A stretch of 64,000 nucleotides of DNA, taken from contig NZ_OX366394.1 in NCBI RefSeq assembly GCF_947251865.1, positions 1,426,001 to 1,490,000 on the forward strand, read 5' to 3'. The notes beneath the pieces were generated by a model. The model was not told where the DNA came from, did no database searches, and worked only from the letters and a program-made list of their open reading frames with translations. The stretch comes from Wolbachia endosymbiont (group B) of Protocalliphora azurea. Its GTDB lineage: Bacteria > Pseudomonadota > Alphaproteobacteria > Rickettsiales > Anaplasmataceae. Below, in pieces: positions 56,249-64,000 of this stretch. Each line of letters opens with the position of its first letter. Position 1 is the stretch's first letter. The position numbers and the translations under genes are program-made.

Positions 56249-58951
56249 TTAAGAAGAAACAGAGTTGTCAATTTCGGAAATACTATCTTCAGTGGAATCG
56301 GGATCCTCAATTTTCGCTACTGACACCACCTTTTCTCTACTCTCTGTTTTAAACAGAGTGACTCCTTGAGTGCTACGTCCTGCAATTCTGATATCATTTA
56401 CTGAAATACGAATTAACTTTCCTTTATCTGTAATAAGCATGATATTATCACCCTGTTCAACTGGAAAGCTAGCAACAACATTACCGTTTCTGTCGGTAGT
56501 CAGGATATTTGTAATACCAACACCACCTCTATTTGTTACCCTATACTCGTACGCAGAAGTTCTTTTACCAAAGCCATTTTCAGTAATAGTTAATATGAAC
56601 TCCTCATTCATTGCAAGTTTTAAGAACAGTTTGTTATCTATTCCTAAATCATTCAAAGTCTTTTCCAATTTAGAATCAATGAAGTTATTAATTGCAGTCC
56701 CCAGTCTTTTTGCAAGTGGAACTTTTAAGTAAAGTTCTTTTGTTTCTGTTGCTACACCTATCCCATTTAATATGGTCATAGATATCACGCTGTCATTCTT
56801 TGCAAGTTTGATACCTCTTACGCCATCTGAATTGCGACTTTTAAATTGACGCACATCACTTACAACAAATCTGATGCTTTTTCCAAGTGTTGTTGAAAGT
56901 AGAACATGATCAATTTCGCTACATACTTTAACTGATATTAACCTATCCCCTTCGTCGAGCTTTATTGCTATTTTTCCATTGCTTGGAATATAGTGAAAAT
57001 CTGCTAAGGAGTTACGCCTTATGTTCCCATGAGCAGTAACAAAAACTATATTTTGATTTTCGTCATTCTCACTTGGAAGCGGCATGATGTTAGTTATAGT
57101 TTCACCATCGCTAAGCGGGAATATATTAACAAGCGCTCTTCCACGTGCAGTTGGCTCTGCAAGAGGCAGTTTATAAACCTTTAATCTGTAAACTCGACCA
57201 GTATTAGAAAAGAATAAAAGGCTAGTATGAGTATTTCCAACAAATAATTTTGTGATTACGTCCTCCTCTTTTAACCCCTGTCCTAGCTTTCCTTTTCCAC
57301 CACGATGCTGGGTTCTATAGTGAGAGAGCTTCACACGTTTGATGTAACCATTCATAGTTACGGTCACTACCATATCTTCTTGTGGAATTAGATCTTCAGC
57401 TTCAATGTCCGTATCTGATTCCTCTATTGAAGTTTTTCGCGGCACAGCAAATCTGTTCTTTATTTCTTGTAGATTGTTTTTTATTTCTTTCATCAACTTC
57501 TCTCCTGAGCCAAGAAAAGCGATATATTCTTTTATCAGGTTGATCATTGAACTTAGCTCAGCTTCTAATTTGTCTTTTTCAAGGCCTGTTAAACGTTGCA
57601 ATTTCATGTCAAGAATAGCTTTCGTTTGCAGCTCAGTTAATCTATACACTCCGTCTTTCAAAAAGCTCATGCTGTCTGAGATTAATCCAATAATTGTGTT
57701 TATCTCAGCTGAAGTTTTCCATTCTTTATTTAAAAGTTCTCTACTTGCTTCCGCAGGATCTTTTGCACCACGGATGATTTTTATCACTTCACCTATGCTC
57801 AAGACCGCAATGTAGAGCCCTATATATATATGAGCTTTTTCCCTCGTTTTTCTTAGACGAAATTCTGTTCTCCTGATTAATACTTCTTTTCTAAAATCAA
57901 CAAAAGCAGCTATGATTTCTTTTAATGACATCAAAGCAGGCCTGTTATTGTTGAGGACTAGAGTGTTAACACTAAAACTACTTCTTAGTGGAGTTAGTCC
58001 TAATATTTGATTAAGTATAAAACTTGCTTCAGCATTTCTTCTGAGGTCAATTACTACCCTAATACCAGACTTATCAGACTCATCCCTAATTTCTGTTATG
58101 CCATCAATTCTTTTTTCTTTTACAAGCTCACCTATCTTCTCAATTAATTTTACTTTATTTACCTGGTAAGGTATTTCATTAATCACTATTGCTTGCCTAT
58201 CTTGTGGCAGGTCTTCTATGTGAGTCTTGCCTTGCACAACAATTGAGCCACGACCAGTTGCAAATGCTGATCTTATTCCAGACCTTCCAAGAATCATTCC
58301 CCCAGTTGGGAAATCCGGCCCTGGCATCACTTCAAGTAACTCATCCAAAGTAACTTCAGGATTATCTATATATAACATACAAGCATCTATTATTTCTCCA
58401 AGGTTGTGAGAAGGAATATTGGTTGCCATACCAACTGCAACACCGCTTGCACCATTTACCAATAGATTCGGAAATTCTGCAGGCAGTACAACAGGCTCTG
58501 TTTCATTTCCATCATAGTTTGGCCTAAAATCAACTGTATCTTCGTCAATATCATTTAGTAAAAAATGCGACACTCTGTGGAGCCTTGCTTCTGTATATCG
58601 CATTGAAGCTGGCGGATCTCCATCTATCGAACCAAAGTTACCTTGCCCATCAATCAGTGGTAAAAGAAGAGAAAAATCTTGAGCCATCCTGACCAAGGAG
58701 TCATAGATAGCCATGTCACCATGTGGGTGATATTTTCCCATTACATCCCCGACTATACGAGCTGCTTTTTTATACGGTTTACCGGCATCGAACCCAGCCC
58801 TCGACATTGCGTATAATATGCGCCTATGAACAGGTTTAAATCCATCTCGCACATCAGGTATAGCTCGACTTATGATCACACTCATTGCGTAGGAGAGATA
58901 AGAATCCTCTAGCTCTTTCACTATTGAAACTGGTACTATGTTGTCTTGCAT
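56249..58951 (-). CDS. gyrA: DNA gyrase subunit A
   Basis: A 900-aa GyrA. The N-terminal breakage-reunion domain includes [20 protein letters not shown], the quinolone-determining region [19 protein letters not shown] and the catalytic tyrosine in [10 protein letters not shown] (Tyr119). The C-terminal beta-propeller contains the GyrA-box-like [13 protein letters not shown]. It cuts and passes DNA with GyrB to introduce negative supercoils. The residue matching E. coli Ser83 is Met80; Asp84 matches Asp87. Confidence 0.97.
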   Translation of the reverse strand: MQDNIVPVSIVKELEDSYLSYAMSVIISRAIPDVRDGFKPVHRRILYAMSRAGFDAGKPYKKAARIVGDVMGKYHPHGDMAIYDSLVRMAQDFSLLLPLIDGQGNFGSIDGDPPASMRYTEARLHRVSHFLLNDIDEDTVDFRPNYDGNETEPVVLPAEFPNLLVNGASGVAVGMATNIPSHNLGEIIDACMLYIDNPEVTLDELLEVMPGPDFPTGGMILGRSGIRSAFATGRGSIVVQGKTHIEDLPQDRQAIVINEIPYQVNKVKLIEKIGELVKEKRIDGITEIRDESDKSGIRVVIDLRRNAEASFILNQILGLTPLRSSFSVNTLVLNNNRPALMSLKEIIAAFVDFRKEVLIRRTEFRLRKTREKAHIYIGLYIAVLSIGEVIKIIRGAKDPAEASRELLNKEWKTSAEINTIIGLISDSMSFLKDGVYRLTELQTKAILDMKLQRLTGLEKDKLEAELSSMINLIKEYIAFLGSGEKLMKEIKNNLQEIKNRFAVPRKTSIEESDTDIEAEDLIPQEDMVVTVTMNGYIKRVKLSHYRTQHRGGKGKLGQGLKEEDVITKLFVGNTHTSLLFFSNTGRVYRLKVYKLPLAEPTARGRALVNIFPLSDGETITNIMPLPSENDENQNIVFVTAHGNIRRNSLADFHYIPSNGKIAIKLDEGDRLISVKVCSEIDHVLLSTTLGKSIRFVVSDVRQFKSRNSDGVRGIKLAKNDSVISMTILNGIGVATETKELYLKVPLAKRLGTAINNFIDSKLEKTLNDLGIDNKLFLKLAMNEEFILTITENGFGKRTSAYEYRVTNRGGVGITNILTTDRNGNVVASFPVEQGDNIMLITDKGKLIRISVNDIRIAGRSTQGVTLFKTESREKVVSVAKIEDPDSTEDSISEIDNSVSS

Positions 58952-59002
58952 TTTCTATACTTTGATTGAAATAATTGTAATATTAATATTCAACTAGGCT
59001 AA

Positions 59003-59075
59003 TGGGCAATGACAGACTTGAACTGCCGACCTCCTCGGTGTAAACGAGATGCTCTACCAGCTGAGCTAATTGCCC
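59003..59075 (-). tRNA. tRNA-Val (anticodon TAC)
   Basis: Minus strand, 73 nt. Acceptor GGGCAAT/ATTGCCC with discriminator A, D-arm TAGCTCAGCTGGTAGAGC, anticodon loop TTTACAC (TAC), T-arm GGCAGTTCAAGTCTGTC. CCA is not encoded. Confidence 0.95.
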
Positions 59076-59139
59076 CTCTAGATATAATTCTATAGTTCAA
59101 TGTTGTTGTTGTAAACAAAAATAGCGATACAAGCAACTC

Positions 59140-60006
59140 TTATGGAATCGCTGAGTGCGCACTATGGAGTTGTATAAATTTTAGCCTTGCTGCTACCTTG
59201 TATAAAGGTATTCTTTCACTTGCATTTTTTGACATGTTCAACAACTTTGAATAACATGCTGTGGCATTTTTAAAATCTGAGAGCTTATCTAGAATAACAG
59301 CTAAATTATAGGTATAAAAAATATTGTTTTGATCTAAAGAAATTGCTGCTTTCATATATTCTTTAGCTTTTATGTAATCCCCTTTTTTCATATAGATCAA
59401 ACCTAAATTTGCTGATAAAGGGGCGCTATTTCTGAGTGTATCATACAATTTCAACATTTCACTCAATGCTAAATTAGGATCATATTGTGAAATTATCGTC
59501 AGAAAATTCTTTAATACATAAGGGTTGCTAGGATATTCTTTTAACAGTCTTGTGTAAATCTCTACAGCTTTTTTAAATTCTTTGTTAGCGTAATAGATAT
59601 TCCCTAGTCCAATTAAAGCACTTTCATGATAAGGAAATTTTGCGATAATCTGATTGAGGAGAGAAGTAGCTGTTTCACTATCTCCTAACTCAAAGGAATC
59701 TTTTGCTTTTTTTAAAATAGAGTATATGTCAAAATTCTTGCCAGAATTCTGCGAAATTTTGATATTAAATTTGTCACTTTTTCTCTCGATAACATCAAGA
59801 TCTTTATATTTTTTATCAGCTTTTATATGCTTGACAACACTATCAAAGACCTTCTGTATCTCCAAATTTTCACTAGCATAAGTAACAGAAGACCTCCATA
59901 AAATCACAACGCAAATTAACATGCAGACAAACATAGATCCTAGTGTTGTGGCATTGGCTGCAGCGCGTAACCAGTAAATCTTATTTCTTTGAACTATACG
60001 CAACAC
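59140..60006 (-). CDS. TPR-repeat protein with membrane anchor
   Basis: A 288-aa protein. One hydrophobic segment (about 22-40, SMFVCMLICVVILW) near the N-terminus is a signal anchor. About five tetratricopeptide units follow from residue 85 on (HESALIGLGNIYYANKEFKK, PLSANLGLIYMKKGDYIKAK, IFYTYNLAVILDKLSDFKNA). It probably acts as a periplasmic or membrane scaffold. The partner is unknown. A recombinase element sits 48 bp upstream of its start, so its promoter may have been changed. Confidence 0.85.
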   Translation of the reverse strand: MLRIVQRNKIYWLRAAANATTLGSMFVCMLICVVILWRSSVTYASENLEIQKVFDSVVKHIKADKKYKDLDVIERKSDKFNIKISQNSGKNFDIYSILKKAKDSFELGDSETATSLLNQIIAKFPYHESALIGLGNIYYANKEFKKAVEIYTRLLKEYPSNPYVLKNFLTIISQYDPNLALSEMLKLYDTLRNSAPLSANLGLIYMKKGDYIKAKEYMKAAISLDQNNIFYTYNLAVILDKLSDFKNATACYSKLLNMSKNASERIPLYKVAARLKFIQLHSAHSAIP

Positions 60007-60033
60007 ATTACAAATTCATAAATGCTAAATTAC

Positions 60034-61695
60034 TTATCTAATATAATAATAAATACACCTACGACAATGTTGCAAATTTTTATTTTCCTTTCCATTATGT
60101 CCAGAAGAGTTCGGTAGCTCTTTTACGCGAAATACCACATTTACGTCCTCAAGGTTAATTTCAATTCTCTTGACCAATGTTCTGATAATATCACGTTTAG
60201 TTAACCAGTCTGCGTTATCAAGGTTTAACGTAATATTGGAAGAAAAGTCTTCTAAATTGGCCACAACCAGAGTTACCTCCTGTTCTAATTCCTTTTGATA
60301 AAATATCTTTTTCTTCTCTTCTTTAATTGTTTTTAAGCTTTGTTTCATTGCTTTAATTCGTGGTTCAAATTCCTCTTGATTGATATATTCTTGAGCATAA
60401 CTATCGATAAGTCTAGCAATACCACGTTTTAATTTATTTTCTTGTTTCTCTAGCAGGTCACTTTTTTGATCCAATGATGATTTTTTTAGTTCTGAAAGCC
60501 TACGCTTGTATTCTTCTAAAATCCTGTTTGGATTTTTCAATAACTGCTTAACCTCTTCCCACACAGCTGTTTCTAATGCATCTGAGCGAATGGGTTTATT
60601 GTCACAAATCTTATTACCACCAAAACGGTAAGAATCTTTACCACTACAACGGTAATATGCATAATGACCACCTTCTTCTTCTCGTCTACTTCTCATGCAA
60701 GTTCCGTAACATCCGTAATTACAACGCTTACATATGACTAAACCTTGTAGTAAGTACTTTGCTCCTCTTTTTCTTGTCCTTGCTACTTTTCTATTTTCAG
60801 CTAATTGTTCTTGAACAATATCAAATATATCTTCATCTACTATATTTGGCACTTTAATATAAATCCAATTTGCTTTTTCAACAGGATAGACAGAGTGGTT
60901 ACTTTTTGGCTGCTCACAAGAGCCTTTCTGTGGTCTTACTTGCTTTAATCTTACTCCTAACCTTCTTCTACCAAAAGCTGCTTGTCCTTTGTAAGCAGGG
61001 TTTTTCAACATACTCCAAATTGTACCTTTATTCCAGCGTTCTTTTCCTTTTTGTGTCTTAATGGACATAGTATTTAGCCGACGACATACTTCCCCAATAC
61101 TTGTTCTTTCTCTGCCTATCCACAAAAATACTTTACGAACGACATCAGCTTCTTTTTCGTTAATCTCAAATAAAGCTTGTCCTCCTCCCATATGCTTATC
61201 TATATAACGATAACCATAAGGAGCTCCTCCCATTACATTTACATAGCCTTTGTTAGCTGCATAGATTTTACCACGACGACTTCGTTCCATAATTTTCGCA
61301 CGTTCATATTCTGCTATCATACCTTGCATTTGTAACAGTAATTGAGATTCTGGGTTACCGTTAATCTCATAATTTAAAAAAACCACTTTTGCTCCTGCTT
61401 TTTCAAATTCTTCAATCAGCACCATTTGATATGCATATTTTCTAGATAAACGATCAGGAGAATGAATGTAAATCTTATCAATTTTACCTTCTGTTACTTT
61501 ATCACGTAATTTTTCTAAATCAGGGCGGACTAAATGAGATCCACTGTAGCCGTTATCAATAAATTTATACTCACTTAACAATCTGTATCCGTCCAGATTA
61601 ATTTGCTTCTCTAAAGCTGCAATTTGACTTTCTATCGTATTTCCTTCTACTTGTTTCCCCGAAGAAACTCTCGCATATAAACATACTGTTACCAT
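60034..61695 (-). CDS. Large serine recombinase of the insertion element, copy 3
   Basis: A 553-aa protein, the same as copies 1 and 2 except for the C-terminal residues YYYIR, read from flanking AT-rich DNA beyond the element end before the stop at 60034. All motifs (YARVSSGKQ serine, HSPDRLSRK, zinc ribbon) are present. Start at MVTVCLYARVSS after AAGGAGG. Confidence 0.92.
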   Translation of the reverse strand: MVTVCLYARVSSGKQVEGNTIESQIAALEKQINLDGYRLLSEYKFIDNGYSGSHLVRPDLEKLRDKVTEGKIDKIYIHSPDRLSRKYAYQMVLIEEFEKAGAKVVFLNYEINGNPESQLLLQMQGMIAEYERAKIMERSRRGKIYAANKGYVNVMGGAPYGYRYIDKHMGGGQALFEINEKEADVVRKVFLWIGRERTSIGEVCRRLNTMSIKTQKGKERWNKGTIWSMLKNPAYKGQAAFGRRRLGVRLKQVRPQKGSCEQPKSNHSVYPVEKANWIYIKVPNIVDEDIFDIVQEQLAENRKVARTRKRGAKYLLQGLVICKRCNYGCYGTCMRSRREEEGGHYAYYRCSGKDSYRFGGNKICDNKPIRSDALETAVWEEVKQLLKNPNRILEEYKRRLSELKKSSLDQKSDLLEKQENKLKRGIARLIDSYAQEYINQEEFEPRIKAMKQSLKTIKEEKKKIFYQKELEQEVTLVVANLEDFSSNITLNLDNADWLTKRDIIRTLVKRIEINLEDVNVVFRVKELPNSSGHNGKENKNLQHCRRCIYYYIR

Positions 61696-62015
61696 TTGAC
61701 CCTCCTTGAATCCCATTTTTATGTTTTAAGTTTTTTTGACTTATTTCCTTTGACACTACCTTTTCATAAGCATCTGATAAGCATTGTTCTGCTAACCGAT
61801 TAGGTTCATAGCTACAGCTAATTTGGATAGCTAATCTCTTGTTTCTCATGACTTTTCCTTGAAATAATATGTTCATATCATTCCTTAAAGCCGATGGTTA
61901 ATTGATTATTAGCGCTATAAGTAAATCGGACTCTTGGTTCTGGACACAGAAGTTTTCGAGAAATGGTTTTCTCTAGTTTTATTTTTATGTTTTTTGCAAC
62001 ATTGTCGGTAGTGTA
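60054..62015 (-). mobile_element. Serine-recombinase insertion element, copy 3 (inverted)
   Basis: 1962 bp in the orientation opposite to copies 1 and 2, flanked by AA on the plus strand (60052-60053 and 62016-62017), i.e. TT in the element's own orientation. It is inserted in AT-rich spacer between the TPR gene and the DUF1284 gene. Confidence 0.93.
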
Positions 62016-62038
62016 AAGATATTATTAATTGGCAGATA

Positions 62039-62437
62039 CTATTTAGAATGAGTTAAAAGAGCACTTCTACACATTCCATATGGTTGCCAATTACACTCCT
62101 CACATGCGTAGTCAAATTTCTCTAAAGACATTTTCTTTCTAATTCTTTTTACTGCTTTACTCCAGGTCAAAATCTCGCCAATTTTTATTCCTAAAATTTC
62201 CATATGCCTTCTATCTAGCTCTAAAACTTTAGCTTGTGTGGTACATTTACCTTGTTTAGTCTGGTTTGGGCAAACACTACAAATAGTGTCAAGATTATCA
62301 ACTACTTCGATTTTAGTATTAGGATCACTAATTACTTTACTTGCTATCTTTTTGTAATTTTCTACAAAGCTCTGAGAATATCCATACCCTTGAAATGCAA
62401 GAGTGCACATAAAATGATGAGGACGAAACCTTATCAC
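62039..62437 (-). CDS. DUF1284 family protein
   Basis: A 132-aa protein. The start is a GTG at 62435-62437 that overlaps the bioY stop as GTGA; starting further upstream would run inside bioY. The protein begins with IRFRPHHFMCTLAFQGYGYS, a DUF1284 signature. It has two CxxC-type cysteine groups (TICSVCPNQTKQGKC and DYACEECNWQPYGMC), so it may bind a metal or an iron-sulfur cluster. Role unknown. Translational coupling to bioY hints at a related function but does not prove it. Confidence 0.85.
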   Translation of the reverse strand: MIRFRPHHFMCTLAFQGYGYSQSFVENYKKIASKVISDPNTKIEVVDNLDTICSVCPNQTKQGKCTTQAKVLELDRRHMEILGIKIGEILTWSKAVKRIRKKMSLEKFDYACEECNWQPYGMCRSALLTHSK

Positions 62438-62961
62438 TTTTTCAAATACTGCAAAGCTGCTACAAGTAGAAAAATTTTTACCAAACCAGGAAGGATGAAT
62501 GGTAAAACACCTACCATTATTGCTTGTTTCAGACCCACGTAAATAGTAAGCCAACTAATACCACAAATAAAGATTACGACTGTACCCGCCAGACAACTTA
62601 AAGAATTACACATAAATGATTTATATTTAGAGTTCAGTAATTCATTTACTTTGTTCATTACCATAACAGCAGCTAAACAGCCAATTAAATATCCACCTGT
62701 TGGTCCAAGAAAAATGTGATAACCACTAGAAAAATTCGCAAAAACAGGAAATCCTGCTGCACCAAGTGATAGATATGTAAGCACAGAATAGAATGCTGTT
62801 CTGCGGTTAAATTTAAGCCCAACAAGCATTAATCCTAAAGTTTGCAATGTGATAGGCACAGGCTGCAATGGTATGCTTATTTGAGCCATCAAGAATAAAA
62901 GTAAAACACAAGACAATATTTCAGCCAGTGTTGACCTACTGCTTGATTGTGTTATAAACAT
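62434..62961 (-). CDS. bioY: Biotin transporter BioY
   Basis: A 175-aa membrane protein with about six hydrophobic helices. The BioY signatures QISIPLQPVPITLQTLGLML and FLGPTGGYLIGCLAAV are clear. It is the substrate-binding S-component of an ECF-type biotin transporter and can work with or without the energy-coupling module, which is not seen here. The stop overlaps the DUF1284 start (GTGA). Confidence 0.95.
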   Translation of the reverse strand: MFITQSSSRSTLAEILSCVLLLFLMAQISIPLQPVPITLQTLGLMLVGLKFNRRTAFYSVLTYLSLGAAGFPVFANFSSGYHIFLGPTGGYLIGCLAAVMVMNKVNELLNSKYKSFMCNSLSCLAGTVVIFICGISWLTIYVGLKQAIMVGVLPFILPGLVKIFLLVAALQYLKK

Positions 62962-63072
62962 ATCTTCCCAATAAAAATAACTTACTAAATGTAATATATG
63001 TGTATAAGAGGTTTTGCAATTTAAATTTTGCTTATATTGCGCTACAATGAATTATTTATGCACTATTTAAAA

Positions 63073-63630
63073 ATGATGAGTAAACAAGATCTATTATCGT
63101 TGATGAAAGAAAGACACAGCGGACGTTCATACGATCCTACAAGAGCAATATTTCAGAAAGAAATGGATATTTTAATAGAAGCTGTAAGGCTAACACCCTC
63201 GTGTTTTGGTGATGAACCTTGGCGATATGTGATATGCAACAAACAGAACAATCAAAGCGCATGGAAAAAATTGCTCGGTTGCCTTGATGAATCTAATCAA
63301 AAGTGGGCAAAAGATGCACAAATACTAATTATATCTCTAAGCGCTAAGAACTTCCGTAAACAAGGTAAAGGAGAAAATCTTTGGGCTAAACATGATACTG
63401 GTGCAGCAAATTATGCACTTATGCTGCAGGCTGCAGCTATGAACTTAATGGCTCATCAAATGGGTGGATTTGATAGAGATAAAATAGTTAAGAGATTCAA
63501 TATACCTGATGATTTTAATGTAATGTCAGTGATAGCAGTTGGTTACGAAAAAGAGGGTGCTGAAGTCAAAGAAAAACAAAGAAGATCAATAAAAGAAATA
63601 TTCTTTTATGACGAATGGCCAGCGAGCTGA
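63073..63630 (+). CDS. Nitroreductase-family flavoprotein
   Basis: A 185-aa enzyme, started at MMSKQDLLSLMKERHSGRSY (63073); a TTG at 63028 would add an unlikely extension. The nitroreductase pattern includes ERHSGRSYDPTR (FMN binding), RLTPSCFGDEPWRYVIC, HDTGAANYALMLQAAAMNLM and a C-terminal VGYEKEGA. It likely reduces nitro or quinone compounds with NAD(P)H; the substrate is unknown. Its 3' end overlaps the opposite-strand gene at 63606 by 25 bp. Confidence 0.88.
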   Translation: MMSKQDLLSLMKERHSGRSYDPTRAIFQKEMDILIEAVRLTPSCFGDEPWRYVICNKQNNQSAWKKLLGCLDESNQKWAKDAQILIISLSAKNFRKQGKGENLWAKHDTGAANYALMLQAAAMNLMAHQMGGFDRDKIVKRFNIPDDFNVMSVIAVGYEKEGAEVKEKQRRSIKEIFFYDEWPAS

Positions 63631-64000
63631 CTTGACCATTCTTCTCTTAATATCTTAAAAATTGAATTATTTGGCAAATAATTTTTTTTCATCCTACCCT
63701 CTTCAATTGCTTGCCAGTCTTTCCATGAAAGCCTCTCGTTTCCAAGTTCATAGTCCATACCATCCCATATATCTTCTCGAAAGCCATAAACAGCAAAATG
63801 CCAATTATATTCATTAAAAATAGAAGTAAGATCTCGAAAATAGTGCTCTAATCCTTTTGAGCAGCGGTGCCCGCCAAACTCTCCAGCAAGGATCTTATAA
63901 TCTGGTATATTATACCTCTTTTGGAAAATTTTTACAGGTTCTATATATGATTTTAACTTATCTTTATTCCAATACTCTACTTTTTTTGCATCAAAAGATT
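63606..64000 (-). CDS. Cellulase-like (GH5-type) glycosyl hydrolase, C-terminal part
   Basis: An open minus-strand frame runs from the window end to a TAA at 63606 (131 codons visible). It contains KILAGEFGGHRCSKGLEHYF, in which GEFG fits the catalytic-nucleophile strand of GH5 enzymes, and WHFAVYGFREDIWDGMDYEL. Wolbachia genomes do carry a cellulase-family glycosyl hydrolase gene. The start and the acid/base region are outside the window, so assignment is tentative. Confidence 0.6.
   Translation of the reverse strand, partial: SFDAKKVEYWNKDKLKSYIEPVKIFQKRYNIPDYKILAGEFGGHRCSKGLEHYFRDLTSIFNEYNWHFAVYGFREDIWDGMDYELGNERLSWKDWQAIEEGRMKKNYLPNNSIFKILREEWSSQLAGHSS

Noticed and set aside
62039..62554. 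Longer DUF1284 frame starting at 62554
   Set aside because: The first 39 codons overlap bioY coding and do not resemble DUF1284. The GTG at 62437 gives the normal N-terminus.

Overview
The window is from a Wolbachia chromosome. It is AT-rich and combines Rickettsiales core genes (gyrA, petA, tldD, folC, mlaC-like, bioY, dsbA-like) with hallmark prophage WO and Eukaryotic Association Module (EAM) genes: the WO large serine recombinase with DUF2924 and ankyrin partners, paired-HTH regulators, patatin, mutL, radC and cytoplasmic-incompatibility (cif) genes. Insertion sequences are very dense.

Layout. (1) 1-20080 is scrambled prophage/EAM debris. Two inverted arms of at least 3.1 kb (1-3101 and 10803-13903) carry the same ankyrin/CLLGG-domain genes. 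They enclose a short WO block (recombinase, DUF2924, two ankyrin genes, a broken tail protein I gene), an IS630, and an IS256 preceded by two 559-bp tandem partial copies. After the right arm lie a cifB pseudogene cut by an IS110 and an IS4/IS50-type element. (2) 20081-47769 is one O-methyltransferase gene split by a 27-kb insertion. Its two ends are directly repeated copies of a 1962-bp element encoding a large serine recombinase. The 23,151 bp between the copies hold an EAM-like set: HTH regulators, patatin, a PLD-family lipoprotein, mutL, an Rpn nuclease, and an apparently intact cifA-cifB operon whose CifB is 3076 aa (OTU, two PD-(D/E)XK, hydrophobic pore-like region, about 21 ankyrin repeats, basic cleavage-like site, latrotoxin-CTD-like end). 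(3) 47770-64000 is mostly ordinary core chromosome with two tRNAs and a third, inverted copy of the recombinase element.

Main result. Removing the recombinase element and counting its TT core once rejoins two genes exactly in frame: the O-methyltransferase (47769..47291 to 20213..20081) and an ankyrin gene (44487..45328 to 22180..22501). The ankyrin halves sit at opposite ends of the 23-kb segment, so the segment reads as a circle opened at an element copy and integrated, Campbell style, into another copy lying in the methyltransferase gene. This suggests a route by which a cif operon could move without a complete phage. The same data define the element: 22-bp imperfect inverted ends, TT core, and a recombinase stop codon supplied by the target DNA.

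Limits: functional names are by motif recognition, with no database searches. Long identical repeats make misassembly a real alternative for several junctions.
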